Origin: Hymenobacter glacieicola
GTDB taxonomy: Bacteria > Bacteroidota > Bacteroidia > Cytophagales > Hymenobacteraceae
Direction of reading: 5' to 3'
NCBI RefSeq assembly: GCF_014640315.1
Contig: NZ_BMGS01000006.1
Span: 248,001 to 312,000 of the forward strand
Length of the DNA: 64,000 nt
The notes beneath the pieces are model-generated. The model saw only the letters and a list, made by a program, of their open reading frames with translations, searched no databases and was not told where the DNA came from. The translations under genes and the position numbers were made by a program. Shown piece by piece: positions 54,924 to 63,647 of the stretch (the first letter of the stretch is position 1; every line of letters begins with the position of its first letter).

Positions 54924-55334
54924 CTAGTCGTTCTGCCGAAGCCAAGTGCGCGCCAGCTCTTCCTCCGCGAAGTAGTGAAACAGCGGCGGGTTTGTGCCCA
55001 GGGCTTGCCCCACGGCCCGTGCGGCTTGCCGCCCTACCAACTCCTGGCTTTCCACAATGGCGCAGTGGCTGTAGGCGCACTCCTGCACAGCCCGCGGAAT
55101 CCAGTGCTCCACAATCCATTGCTGCTCAGCCAGGGGGAGGGGCTGGCGCCGGCGCTGGTCGGTGAGCAGTTTGCGCGCCGCATGATGCCGCAGCGCTTGT
55201 AGGGTATGCACGTAAATTGACTGTAGCTCCGGAGGGCTAATTGGGGCATCAGACCAGGTGAGCTGCACAAAACCCGCGGGGTCATAGGTGATGCTACCCA
55301 GCGGATTACGGTAATACTGCAAAATAGAAGGCAT
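54924..55334 (-). CDS. Small protein, SpoIIAA/STAS-like fold suspected
   Basis: 136 residues without a signal peptide. VQLTWSDAPISPPELQSIYVHTLQALRHHAARKLLTDQRRRQPLPLAEQQWIVEHWIPRAVQ and LVGRQAARAV with a final YFAEEELARTWL give the same layout as the 53479 protein (strand, helix, D-R strand, W-helix, closing A..WL). In Cytophagales such proteins occur in many copies. Convergent to the 71-residue gene and sharing its terminator. Confidence 0.62.
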   Translation of the reverse strand: MPSILQYYRNPLGSITYDPAGFVQLTWSDAPISPPELQSIYVHTLQALRHHAARKLLTDQRRRQPLPLAEQQWIVEHWIPRAVQECAYSHCAIVESQELVGRQAARAVGQALGTNPPLFHYFAEEELARTWLRQND

Positions 55335-55397
55335 GTAAACGCAGAGCGGAAACAGGGGTGGGCCCGGGCAAGGAGGCGGCCAACGCCCTAAAAGCGC

Positions 55398-55440
55398 GGC
55401 CGCGTACGCTCACCCGGTAGTAGAGCGAAAGTACGCGGCC
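55398..55440. other. Isolated hairpin
   Basis: GGCCGCGTAC pairs with GTACGCGGCC around 23 nt, in the roughly 270-bp gap between the small minus-strand gene at 54924-55334 and the DUF5916 stop. It is 160 bp past that stop and has no T-run. Confidence 0.4.
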
Positions 55441-55603
55441 ATGCCACTTAGCCAGTAGTTTTTCGATGAACTGCCCCCGCGGCCAAGCGGCCGGCAGGTA
55501 GGCTCCGCGGTTTTCGTGCGTCCGGTTTGGCCAGAAACGGGCCTTGCGGCTTGCTGCGGGAGTGGGCTGGCGGCAGGAGGAGCCCGCGGCCGGGTGCTAC
55601 CCC

Positions 55604-58162
55604 TTAGTTACTGCGCCGAAAAGTAAGGTAGTCGAGGTAGTAAAGCACTTTCACCGAGAGGGAGTTATTGTGGGGCGTGTTGATGGTGTTGTTGAAGTTG
55701 TTGAAATACTGCGGGGTAGCTTCCTCGGCCAGCAAAAAGGTGGAGCCCGCATTCTTCCAGACGATGCTTACCTGGGAGCCCGGGGCAAACCACCAGGAGT
55801 ACACCGCATCTACGTTGAAGGCGTTGTAGGTATTGTCGCGGTTGCGGCGGTAGTCCACCAGCGTTTCCTGCCCGTTGGGGCCCAGGCGGGCGAAATCGGC
55901 GTAGCGCACGTTGCTGGTGTAATGGCGCGTGCGCAGGGTAAACGACATGCGGTTGGTGAAGGTGTACGCCACCGACACAACGTTGGAAACGGTGGCCACG
56001 TCGCGGCGGCCCAGAATGATTTGACCCAGCAGGGGCTGGTCCAGAATTTCAGCGGCGCTCAGGCCCCCGTTCACGTAACCAATCTGGTTGTCGGCCAGAC
56101 TCCAATCCAGGCTGTAGCGGAAGGTGAGGTGGTCATTGACGCGGTAGCGGGGGTAAAAACCAGCACTGTAGCGCAAGCGCCGCGCGCGGGCCAGGCGCTC
56201 ATCCAGGCCGTAGAGGCGGCCACCGGCATTCACGCCGTACGCGAATTTGCGGCGGGAATCGGAGTTGACGAATAGCACGATGCCAGCGTTGCCGGGCACG
56301 CGCACAAAGTACTCACCCAGCGGGAAGGTCCGGGGCTCGTAAAAGTCGTGGGTGACGGGGCTGGCGTCGAAATCGTACCCTATCTGCAGGAAGCTCTTGG
56401 TGAAGGTGGTGTTGAACCCGGTGTAGAAGCTCATGTTCTGGTAGCGGGTGGGCTGGTAGAGCAGCGAGTGGCTTACCTGCCCAAAAAAGGCCATGTTGTT
56501 CACCTTCCAGAAGGGTTTGAACTTGCGGTAAGCCACGTCAAAGGACTGCGTGATGTTGTTGTTGCCGAACAGAATGCCCAGGTCGTTGGGGTTGTACGAG
56601 GCCGACTCGATGCCGTGGTTTAGGCCCCAGGTGAAGTTGCCGCTGATTTTACCGACGCCCAGCTGGTACTTGTAGCCGTCCTGGTCGTCGATTTCCCGGC
56701 TGGAGTTGAAGGCCGTGCCGCGCCGCCGCGAGTACACCAGGCTGCCATCCACGGCGTAGGCGTTTTTCTTGTTGGCAAAGCGAAACAGCCCGCCCGTCAC
56801 GTTGGCATCGTAGGTGCTACCCCAGCGCGTGACGTTGGTGTTGATGAGGGAAACGTAGGAGTTGTTTTTCAGGCTCTGGTCCAGCACCATGATGTTGTAG
56901 TTGCTGAACGGCTGCGTGAGCACGCGGCGCTCCTGGCTGGTTTCATCGTTGCGCACGGTGGCGTACACGTCGTTGCTCAGGGCGTTAAAGAAGCCCACGC
57001 CCAGCCCCTGCTTGGTGCGGCCCGACACTTTGGTGGCGTTGAGCAGGCGCGTTTCGGCCGGGTTGCGCACCAGTTTCTCCTTGCTACCCAGCTGCACGCC
57101 GTAAAACCCAATGGGCGTAGCCCCCACGCGGCGGGAATAGAACAAGTTGCCCTTGTTGAACAGCTCCGTGCCTTCGGTGAAAAACTGCCGGTTTTCGTTG
57201 AATTGCACCTCGAAAGGCGACAAGTTGAGCACTTGGTTGTCGCTCTGCACCTGCCCAAAGTCGGGCACCAATGTAGCGTCCAGCGTGAAGCTTTCGTTGA
57301 TGCCCCACTTCACGTCGGCCCCACCATTGAAGTTAGTGGTAGTGCGCCGGGTACCTTCCGCGTTCAGCGGATTGTGGTTGACGTAGGCCGAGACGTAGGG
57401 CGTAAGCGAGAGGCGTAGCGGGGGCTTGATGTCGCGCACTCCGCGCAGTTCGCCCCACTGGTTCACGAAACCATTGACGGCGGGCTTCACCTCGTTCCAG
57501 AAAAACTGGGCGTTGTCGCGCTTGCGCTGGCGGGCAAAGTTCAGGCCCCAGAGCTGCTCCTGGGCATTGCTGAAACGAATGGCCGAGTAGGGAATGCGCA
57601 GCTCGGCCACCCAATCGGTGCCGCGCATGCTGGTGCGCGCGTCCCACACGGCGTTCCAGTTGAAATCCTCGCCCCCGGCCGGGGAGTAGCGCGCATCCAG
57701 CTGCACCCCGGAGGTGGTAACGGTAAAGTTGTAGCCGTTAAGCTGGTCGTGGTAGGTGTCCAGGAAAACCGAGAAAATGTCGGTGTTGCCGAAATGGTCC
57801 CGCTGGGTCATTTCGCGCATGATAGAGTCCTGGGCCACATCGTGCATCACGGCCCCGATGTAGAGGTTGGCGTCATCGTAGAGGATGCGCACTTCCGTTT
57901 TTTGCTTTTCCGGCACGCCCGGGTTGGGGCGCTGCTGCACAAAATCACTTGCCACGGGCGCCTGCTGCCACACCGCCTCATCCAGCACCCCATCGAGCTT
58001 AATGCCCTCCGTAATGCGCACGGCCTGCAGCTGGCGCTTGGCCGAACCTGTGGCTGCCACGCCGGGGGGAGCCCCCCCTTGGGCCCGGGCCGTTGGGAGG
58101 TAGGCGCTTATCCATAGTCCCAGCAACAGCAGGAGAAAACGTGGGGTAAAGAGTTGATACAT
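55604..58162 (-). CDS. DUF5916 outer-membrane protein with N-terminal CBM9-like domain
   Basis: 852 residues. Signal peptide about 1-27. A carbohydrate-binding family 9-like domain covers about 45-235 (IKLDGVLDEAVWQQAPVASDFVQQRPNPG, YDDANLYIGAVMHD, GNTDIFSVFLDTYHDQLNGYNFTV, WVAELRIPYSAIRF). The rest is the DUF5916 region, rich in alternating aromatic strands and ending LYYLDYLTFRRS, as expected for an outer-membrane beta-barrel. The function of the family is not established. It lies 195 bp downstream of the DUF4097 genes on the same strand. Confidence 0.88.
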   Translation of the reverse strand: MYQLFTPRFLLLLLGLWISAYLPTARAQGGAPPGVAATGSAKRQLQAVRITEGIKLDGVLDEAVWQQAPVASDFVQQRPNPGVPEKQKTEVRILYDDANLYIGAVMHDVAQDSIMREMTQRDHFGNTDIFSVFLDTYHDQLNGYNFTVTTSGVQLDARYSPAGGEDFNWNAVWDARTSMRGTDWVAELRIPYSAIRFSNAQEQLWGLNFARQRKRDNAQFFWNEVKPAVNGFVNQWGELRGVRDIKPPLRLSLTPYVSAYVNHNPLNAEGTRRTTTNFNGGADVKWGINESFTLDATLVPDFGQVQSDNQVLNLSPFEVQFNENRQFFTEGTELFNKGNLFYSRRVGATPIGFYGVQLGSKEKLVRNPAETRLLNATKVSGRTKQGLGVGFFNALSNDVYATVRNDETSQERRVLTQPFSNYNIMVLDQSLKNNSYVSLINTNVTRWGSTYDANVTGGLFRFANKKNAYAVDGSLVYSRRRGTAFNSSREIDDQDGYKYQLGVGKISGNFTWGLNHGIESASYNPNDLGILFGNNNITQSFDVAYRKFKPFWKVNNMAFFGQVSHSLLYQPTRYQNMSFYTGFNTTFTKSFLQIGYDFDASPVTHDFYEPRTFPLGEYFVRVPGNAGIVLFVNSDSRRKFAYGVNAGGRLYGLDERLARARRLRYSAGFYPRYRVNDHLTFRYSLDWSLADNQIGYVNGGLSAAEILDQPLLGQIILGRRDVATVSNVVSVAYTFTNRMSFTLRTRHYTSNVRYADFARLGPNGQETLVDYRRNRDNTYNAFNVDAVYSWWFAPGSQVSIVWKNAGSTFLLAEEATPQYFNNFNNTINTPHNNSLSVKVLYYLDYLTFRRSN

Positions 58163-58315
58163 AGCCAGGAGGGAATTTTACAAGCGGAGGTGGGAAGGGC
58201 GAAGGCCGAAAACAACGGGCAATAAGCAAGCTGGCAGCGGCCATAACCGCGCTGGCTTATCCTATGATAGGTTGGGTAGGAGGAACTGGAAGGCTGCGCT
58301 GCGAAGGCCGCTCAT

Positions 58316-58346
58316 GCGGGGCCCTGGTTGCAGCCAGCAGCCCCGC
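58316..58346 (-). terminator. Short GC hairpin after the DUF4097 operon
   Basis: GCGGGGC pairs with GCCCCGC, 12 bp past the DUF4097 stop; no clear T-run. Confidence 0.45.
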
Positions 58347-58357
58347 GGCCAGGCCAC

Positions 58358-59194
58358 TCACTTCGCCTTGCGGATGTAGATGTTCCCGTTCAGGGTTTTC
58401 ATCATAAACTCAGCGCCGCCGCCGTTGAGCTTGCCGCTCGTCCAGCTTTCCTGGCTCACGCGGTAGGTGCCGTCTTTGGCGGTGCGGGTAACCTTGGGGG
58501 CGCTGTTGTCAACGGCTAGGTCAAAGTCGCTGTATATTTCGCCCCGGTCCGATTTGAGCTTTAAATCCGCCTTGGCCCGGGCGGGCAAGCTCACGTCAAT
58601 CTTGCCATTGACGCTGGAAAAGGCCATGGGCACGCCGCCGGTAATTTCCCGGAAGGTCGACACAATGTCGCCGTTCACCGTGTTGAGCACGGCTGAGCCG
58701 GCTACGTCTTCCAGGCGGATGGAGCCGTTAACATTGGAAATTTCCAGCTCCCCGGCCACGTTCTGCACCGAGATATTGCCGTCGTTAACCGTAGCCAGCT
58801 GTAGGGAAAACTGCCGGGGTACTTTAATCACGAAATCCACCGGATTCTGCCACGACTGGGTTTTCAGATACACGTGGTTGTCTTTTTCCTGGGCCGTGAC
58901 GTCCAGGCCGTTCACCTTGGAGAGGCGGCGCATGCCGTTGGGAGCCGCATCATCGGAGGAGCTGGATTCGCGGCGGTTGCTGGCGCGGTTAGCCACGTCA
59001 ATCACCACGTCGCGGCCGCTGGTGCCTTCCACCCGAATCGAGCCACCGACCAGTTTCAGGTGCAGCACTCCGGGTTTGCCTGGCGAGCTAAGGGCTACGA
59101 TAAGTTGTTCTTTACTTGCTTGTTGCGCCGCCAGCGGCCGGGCTCCCGCCAGGACGAGCAGGGCCAGTAGGGTACGAAAAAGAATCTGGTTCAT
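58358..59194 (-). CDS. DUF4097-type beta-solenoid protein, exported
   Basis: 278 residues with a signal peptide (about 1-23). From about residue 45 it is made of short repeating beta turns (GGSIRVEGTSG, DGNISVQNVAGELEISNVNGSIRLEDVAGSAVLNTVNGDIVSTFREITG), the DUF4097 pattern of strands ending in NG(S/D)I. It closely resembles the upstream protein and overlaps it by 4 bp. Such proteins lie downstream of ECF sigma/anti-sigma pairs in Bacteroidota; the molecular function is unknown. Confidence 0.88.
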   Translation of the reverse strand: MNQILFRTLLALLVLAGARPLAAQQASKEQLIVALSSPGKPGVLHLKLVGGSIRVEGTSGRDVVIDVANRASNRRESSSSDDAAPNGMRRLSKVNGLDVTAQEKDNHVYLKTQSWQNPVDFVIKVPRQFSLQLATVNDGNISVQNVAGELEISNVNGSIRLEDVAGSAVLNTVNGDIVSTFREITGGVPMAFSSVNGKIDVSLPARAKADLKLKSDRGEIYSDFDLAVDNSAPKVTRTAKDGTYRVSQESWTSGKLNGGGAEFMMKTLNGNIYIRKAK

Positions 59195-60084
59195 CGGGTT
59201 TGCTGTTTGATGGTGACATTGCCGTTGATGGTTTCAAAGCGGAAGTCAGGTCCGCCTTTGCCCAGCCGCACGGCCGTCTCCTTGCTGATTTTGTATTTGA
59301 TACCCTGGCCGTCGCGCTGCTGGTTTTGCGTCACGCGGGCGGGCAGTACTTCGGCCTTTGGAAAATCGGTGTACATCTCGCCGTGCATGCTCTTAAAGTA
59401 GAGGTCGGCCGACACGGTGGCCGGGTAGCTCACCAAGATGTTGCCGTTGATAGTATGGTAGGACGCAGCTTGGGTAGGGGCGGCGGCGTAGCTCACGTCC
59501 ACGTCGCCGTTCACGGTGTGGGCCAGCGTAGCCTGTTGGGCATTTTTGATGCTAACGGCCCCGTTCACGTTGCGCGCCTGCAGCGGCCCGGTTACGTCCT
59601 GCACCTGCACTTTGCCCCCGTTCACCGTCGAGACGCGCACTTCCATACCGGCGGGCACTTTCAGGGTGTAATCAAACTGGTAGCTGTAGCGCGGCCGCTC
59701 GTCGTTTTTCCAGTTGTCGCCGAAGCGGTCCGGCTGATTCCGGCGCTTCGGCCGCGAGTCCTGGGGGCCAGCCACGTAGAGCAGCACACTGTCGCCGTGC
59801 TGTTCAAAGCCCGGCTGGGCTTCTTTCTGGCCCTGGGCCAGCAGCTCTGCGCTGGGGGCCTTAATGGTTTTGGTGATTTCGACGACCACCGTTTTGCCGC
59901 TGTAGCCCTGCACCGTCACGGAGCCGAAAATGTTGTAGAGGGCCAGGGTAGCGCGGCGGGCGTCGCCGGCAAGAGAGAATTCGCGGCTGATTTTTTCCGT
60001 GACTTCGCGGTCCTGAGCCTGCAGAGAGCAGCTAGGCAACCACAGCAGCAGGCAAATTAGGCTGAGTATGGGGAGGAGTTTCAT
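59191..60084 (-). CDS. DUF4097-type beta-solenoid protein, exported or lipoprotein
   Basis: 297 residues from the ATG at 60084. Signal with possible lipobox WLPSC (near residue 19). Repeating turns TVNGGKVQVQDVTGPLQARNVNGAVSIKNAQQATLAHTVNGDVDVSYAA and HTINGNILVSY show the beta-solenoid fold, with a final ETINGNVTIKQ. Its start lies 53 bp inside the end of the anti-sigma gene. Paralogue of the 58358 protein. Confidence 0.86.
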   Translation of the reverse strand: MKLLPILSLICLLLWLPSCSLQAQDREVTEKISREFSLAGDARRATLALYNIFGSVTVQGYSGKTVVVEITKTIKAPSAELLAQGQKEAQPGFEQHGDSVLLYVAGPQDSRPKRRNQPDRFGDNWKNDERPRYSYQFDYTLKVPAGMEVRVSTVNGGKVQVQDVTGPLQARNVNGAVSIKNAQQATLAHTVNGDVDVSYAAAPTQAASYHTINGNILVSYPATVSADLYFKSMHGEMYTDFPKAEVLPARVTQNQQRDGQGIKYKISKETAVRLGKGGPDFRFETINGNVTIKQQTR

Positions 60085-60964
60085 GGTGAGTGGAGGAAGT
60101 AGAGGGTTGCGGCGCCCGGTCACTGGACAGGGTTTCAATGCTTTGCTCGATTTTGTCTTTTACCTGCTCGTTCAGGTTATCCTGCTGGAGCAGCTTGCGC
60201 AGGGGGCGCACCGAGCGGCGCTCCTGCAGCTGCACCATCACATCGGCCAGCGCCGACTGCACCAGGGGCGAATCCTGGAGGGTGAGGGAGCGAACCAACC
60301 CTTGCCGTACTATGGGGTCCTGGCTGAGGCCTGCCAGCACTTCCAGCGAAGCCAGCCGCACGTTCACGTTCGGGTCCTGGTTCAGGGTGCTGAGCAGGGC
60401 CGCCACTACCCGCTCGTTGGTGGGTGCTACTTCCTCGGCGTAGCTCACGGCCCGCAGCCGCTGTACGGCCGAGGGGTTGTTGAGCAGGGCCAGGACCTGG
60501 GTTTGCTGCTTAGTGGCGGCGGCCGGGGCTGGCACTGCGGCGGGCGGGGCCACAGCCGCTACCCCAGACGTCTCGGGGGTACTTTTCAGGCCGTAGCCGA
60601 CTACCAGCCCCACCAACAGCAGGGCCAGACTGTAGGCCAGCCGCACGGCGTAGGCCGGCTGCCACCAGGCCCGCAGGCGCTCCAGCAGCGTTTCCAGGGA
60701 CCAGCGCTGCCGCCGGTGCTCCGCGTTCTGGAACTCGGCCAGCAGGGAGTAGAAGCGCGGGCGCAGCTGCTCACTGGGCTCCGGCACGGGCAAGTGGCCC
60801 AGGTTGTTCCACAGCGCCTGCACCGTTGCCAGCTCCTGCTGGCAGCCCGGGCACTGGGTCAGGTGGGCTTCTATGGCTTGATGCTCAGCCGCCGGCAGAG
60901 TGCCCGCCAGCCAGTCCATCAGCCCTTCTTGTACGCCCTCACAGTTCACGGACTTTGCTTCCAT
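60032..60964 (-). CDS. Anti-sigma factor with zinc finger, one membrane helix and HEAT-like repeats
   Basis: 310 residues. Cytoplasmic zf-HC2 domain with Cys8 and His34-x3-Cys38-x2-Cys41 (AHLTQCPGC), a transmembrane helix at about 104-126 (LAYSLALLLVGLVVGYGL), an Ala/Pro linker, then helical repeats at about 155-270 (NERVVAALLSTLNQDPNVNVRLASLEVLAGL, SPLVQSALADVMVQL) of HEAT type on the periplasmic side. HEAT repeats on an anti-sigma factor are uncommon and could sense another protein. The gene overlaps the sigma gene by 26 bp, pointing to coupled synthesis. Confidence 0.88.
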   Translation of the reverse strand: MEAKSVNCEGVQEGLMDWLAGTLPAAEHQAIEAHLTQCPGCQQELATVQALWNNLGHLPVPEPSEQLRPRFYSLLAEFQNAEHRRQRWSLETLLERLRAWWQPAYAVRLAYSLALLLVGLVVGYGLKSTPETSGVAAVAPPAAVPAPAAATKQQTQVLALLNNPSAVQRLRAVSYAEEVAPTNERVVAALLSTLNQDPNVNVRLASLEVLAGLSQDPIVRQGLVRSLTLQDSPLVQSALADVMVQLQERRSVRPLRKLLQQDNLNEQVKDKIEQSIETLSSDRAPQPSTSSTHHETPPHTQPNLPAAVVA

Positions 60965-61511
60965 TTTCCAGTTTCAAATAAATATCCTTCAATTGGCAGA
61001 GGGCCCGGTGCGCGCGCACCTTCACGGCCCCTACCGTTGTGTCGAGCAGCTGCGCTATCTGCTCGTATTTTAGCTCCTGGAAGCGGCTTAGCACGAGCAC
61101 TTCCCGCTGGTCGGCGCTGAGTTTGGCCATGGCCCGGTGCAGCAGGGCTACCTCCTGGGTTCGTTGCAGGCTGGCGTCGGCGGTGGGGCCGCCGGCAATT
61201 TTCTCGGCCCAGTCGGCTACGTCCTGGTGGTGGAGGGAGGCCTTGTTTTTCTTGGCCGCGTCGGCTAGCACGTTGCGCGCCAAGTGGTACATCCAGGTCC
61301 GGAACTCACCCTCCCCGTTAAAGGTGTGCCGGTACTTCAGCATCCGGTAGAACACGTTCTGCACCAAATCCTCGCTGGCCGTGCTGTTGCCGTTGGAGTG
61401 GTAAAAAAACGCGAATAGCGCCCGGTGATACCGCTCAAACAGCAGCCCCATCTTATCGACCTGGCCGGCCTTTACCTGCAGCATGAGCGAGTTGTCCGTA
61501 AGCGAGTTCAA
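60939..61511 (-). CDS. ECF-type RNA polymerase sigma factor
   Basis: 190 residues. Region 2 contains FERYHRALFAFFYHSNGNSTASEDLVQNVFYRML and FRTWMYHLARNVLADAAKK. Region 4 contains LSADQREVLVLSRFQELKYEQIAQLLDTTVGAVKVRAHRALCQLK. It controls extracytoplasmic responses through the downstream membrane anti-sigma factor. First gene of a four-gene operon. The 575-bp upstream gap may hold its autoregulated promoter. Confidence 0.96.
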   Translation of the reverse strand: MNSLTDNSLMLQVKAGQVDKMGLLFERYHRALFAFFYHSNGNSTASEDLVQNVFYRMLKYRHTFNGEGEFRTWMYHLARNVLADAAKKNKASLHHQDVADWAEKIAGGPTADASLQRTQEVALLHRAMAKLSADQREVLVLSRFQELKYEQIAQLLDTTVGAVKVRAHRALCQLKDIYLKLENGSKVREL

Positions 61512-62086
61512 GCCAGGGGTCGGTAAGATGTGGGAGCGAATTCGGCGGTGGAAACTTCGCCTTTTCGCTAAGGTTACAGCTTGAGTAGAAATATTTTTTC
61601 AGAACCGCTCAACGGCCGTTCACAGCGGTACTGGCTCCTGAAGCAAGACCACCTGCCAGCGGTACTGTGAAAGCCAATTTCTCGTCCTCATGTCCGGGGG
61701 GTCTCGTTGGTGTGCCATTTCCCGCACTAAGCTTGCCCTGTAGGGCCGGCTCCCGAACGGATTTGCGGTATGCCGTTTTGCTACCCGCTTCTGATGGTAG
61801 AAGCCAGCTGGAGCGCCTGACCAAAGTGGGGTAAAACAAGCAAAGAGGCTGGGTGAAATTGGGTATCGGTAAATACTGATTTTAGTCTCCGTATAAACCT
61901 CATTACCAGCGAAAGTAACTACAATCAAAACAGTTGATTAACTGGTAATTATTTGATATATAGCTATTTGTCGTAGCTACCAGGGCACGGTGTTTTCGAG
62001 CTCGACCTTAACATGAACTTCGGCGCGTCGTATGAAGAGCAGTCAGCTTACTTAGGCTGAGTTTTCTGTTCTTTTATCCCACTACT
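61512..62086. other. Gap of 575 bp without a supported gene
   Basis: Lies between the divergent sigma operon and DUF892 gene. The part from about 61840 to 61980 is AT-rich and probably holds promoters. Two short minus-strand frames here lack family features and look like chance. No tRNA or repeat seen. Confidence 0.55.
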
Positions 62087-62581
62087 ATGTTCGACAAACT
62101 GGAAACCTTAGATGACCTGCTCGAAATGCAGCTCAAAGACCTGTACAGCGCCGAAAACCAACTGGTAAAGGCCCTACCTAAAATGGCCAGCAAAGCCAAA
62201 GACGGTCGCCTGCGCCAGGGCTTTGAAACCCACCTCCGTGAAACCGAAAAGCAGGTAGAGCGCCTGGAGCAAATCGGTCAGACCCTGGGCATTGACCTGG
62301 ATGGCCACACCTGCAAAGCCATGGAAGGCCTGATTGCCGAAGGCCAGGAAACCATGTCGGAGCGGGCCACGGATGAGGTAATGGATGCTGCCCTGATTGC
62401 CGCCGCACAACGGATTGAGCACTACGAAATTTCGGGCTATGGCACGGCTGCTCACTATGCGGAGCGCCTGGGCCAGCAGCAGGTAGCCACGCTGCTGCAG
62501 CAAACTCTCAGTGAGGAGCAGCATACGGATACCAAACTCAACGAGCTGGCTAAGAATTACATCAACGCCAAAGCCGTCTAA
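62087..62581 (+). CDS. DUF892 (YciF-type) ferritin-like protein
   Basis: 164 residues. Four-helix bundle with LDDLLEMQLKDLYSAENQLVKALPKMASKAKDGRLRQGFETHLRETEKQVERLEQI, then ERATDEVMDAALIAAAQRIEHYEISGYGTAAHYAERLG and LSEEQHTDTKLNELAKNYIN. The helix-borne Glu/His residues (E, ExxH pattern) match the dinuclear metal site of the family. Stress-related role in enterobacteria; function not certain. Followed by a hairpin and the cyanophycinase gene. Confidence 0.93.
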   Translation: MFDKLETLDDLLEMQLKDLYSAENQLVKALPKMASKAKDGRLRQGFETHLRETEKQVERLEQIGQTLGIDLDGHTCKAMEGLIAEGQETMSERATDEVMDAALIAAAQRIEHYEISGYGTAAHYAERLGQQQVATLLQQTLSEEQHTDTKLNELAKNYINAKAV

Positions 62582-62609
62582 CTGCTTTTTCTGGTCCCCT
62601 TCTACCGTG

Positions 62610-62653
62610 ATGCCTCAGGCTGCGTTCGTTGCAACGAGCGTAGTCTGAGGCAT
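62610..62653 (+). terminator. Terminator-like hairpin after the DUF892 gene
   Basis: ATGCCTCAGgCTgCG pairs with CGtAGtCTGAGGCAT around CGTTGCAACG, followed by ACTACTTCT only. It separates the DUF892 and cyanophycinase genes. Confidence 0.7.
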
Positions 62654-62675
62654 ACTACTTCTCTGCATTACTCCC

Positions 62676-63554
62676 ATGCCTACCAAAAAACGCCCTCTTT
62701 CTTCCTGCCCCATACCCAAGGGCAAGCTTCTACTTATTGGCGGCCACGAGCATAAGGGCGATGCCCCGGAGGAAGATGAACACGCAGCACGCAACGTCAA
62801 CTTTGCGCCGGAAGCTATTTTACGCCGTTTGGCCGAAGAAATAGGTAACCGGGGGCCGCTGGTGGTGGTACCTACTGCATCGGAGGAACCAATTGAAGCG
62901 GCCCAGGATTACGTGCGGGTTTTTGAACGTATTGGCGGGCCCGCGGTGGAGGTATTGAACCCCAAAACCCGGACGGAAGCCAACAACGAAGAATTCATTC
63001 GGGTGCTGGACTCAGCGGGTGGCGTGCTGTTTACGGGCGGCGACCAGCTGCGCCTTACGGCCCTATTGGGCGGTACCCTGATGCAGCGGTGCCTGCACGA
63101 ACGGTACTCAAACGAGGAGTTCATAATTGCCGGCACCAGCGCCGGAGCTACGGCCATGAGCACGCCCATGATCTACCAGGGCCGCAACGACGCCGGCTTC
63201 CTGAAAGGCGAGATTCACATTACAACGGGCCTGGAGTTGATGCACGACGTGGCCGTGGATACGCACTTTGTGGCCCGCGGCCGTATTGTGCGCATGGCCC
63301 AGATTCTGGCAACCAACCCGGCCTGCGTGGGCATGGGCCTGGAGGAAGATACGGCCGTACTCGTGACAGAGGGCCGGGAGCTGGAAGTGTTGGGCAGCGG
63401 GCTGGTTATCATCCTGGATGCTCGCTCCTGCAGCTCCACCAACATCCACGAAATAGCTCCGAACACACCCTTCACCATGCGTGGCATTGACTTGCACTTG
63501 TTGGCCAGCGGGGAGCGGTACACTCTACCCATTCAGCCCCGACTGTACGCATAA
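62676..63554 (+). CDS. Cyanophycinase (peptidase family S51)
   Basis: 292 residues. LLLIGGHEHKGD, LVVVPTASEEPIEAAQDYVRVFE, VLFTGGDQLRLTALL, and the nucleophile elbow IAGTSAGATAMS with Ser155; MGLEEDTAVLV closes the active-site region. It hydrolyses cyanophycin to beta-Asp-Arg dipeptides. A cyanophycin synthetase or isoaspartyl dipeptidase is not in the window, so the enzyme may act on another isopeptide. Confidence 0.93.
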   Translation: MPTKKRPLSSCPIPKGKLLLIGGHEHKGDAPEEDEHAARNVNFAPEAILRRLAEEIGNRGPLVVVPTASEEPIEAAQDYVRVFERIGGPAVEVLNPKTRTEANNEEFIRVLDSAGGVLFTGGDQLRLTALLGGTLMQRCLHERYSNEEFIIAGTSAGATAMSTPMIYQGRNDAGFLKGEIHITTGLELMHDVAVDTHFVARGRIVRMAQILATNPACVGMGLEEDTAVLVTEGRELEVLGSGLVIILDARSCSSTNIHEIAPNTPFTMRGIDLHLLASGERYTLPIQPRLYA

Positions 63555-63578
63555 CCTAGCTTCTGAGCTGTAAAACGA

Positions 63579-63622
63579 TGGGCCCGGGCTGTTACTGCAA
63601 CACCAGTAACGGCCCGGGCCCA
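63579..63622. terminator. Bidirectional terminator between convergent genes
   Basis: TGGGCCCGGGCtGTTACTG pairs with CAGTAACgGCCCGGGCCCA around a 6-nt loop, between the cyanophycinase stop and the LuxR stop. Confidence 0.85.
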
Positions 63623-63647
63623 CTTCCCGAAAACGGGTTCCTGGTGG

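Noticed and set aside
61609..61928. Two short minus-strand frames upstream of the sigma gene
   Set aside because: No domain, overlapping each other in different frames, in an AT-rich promoter region.
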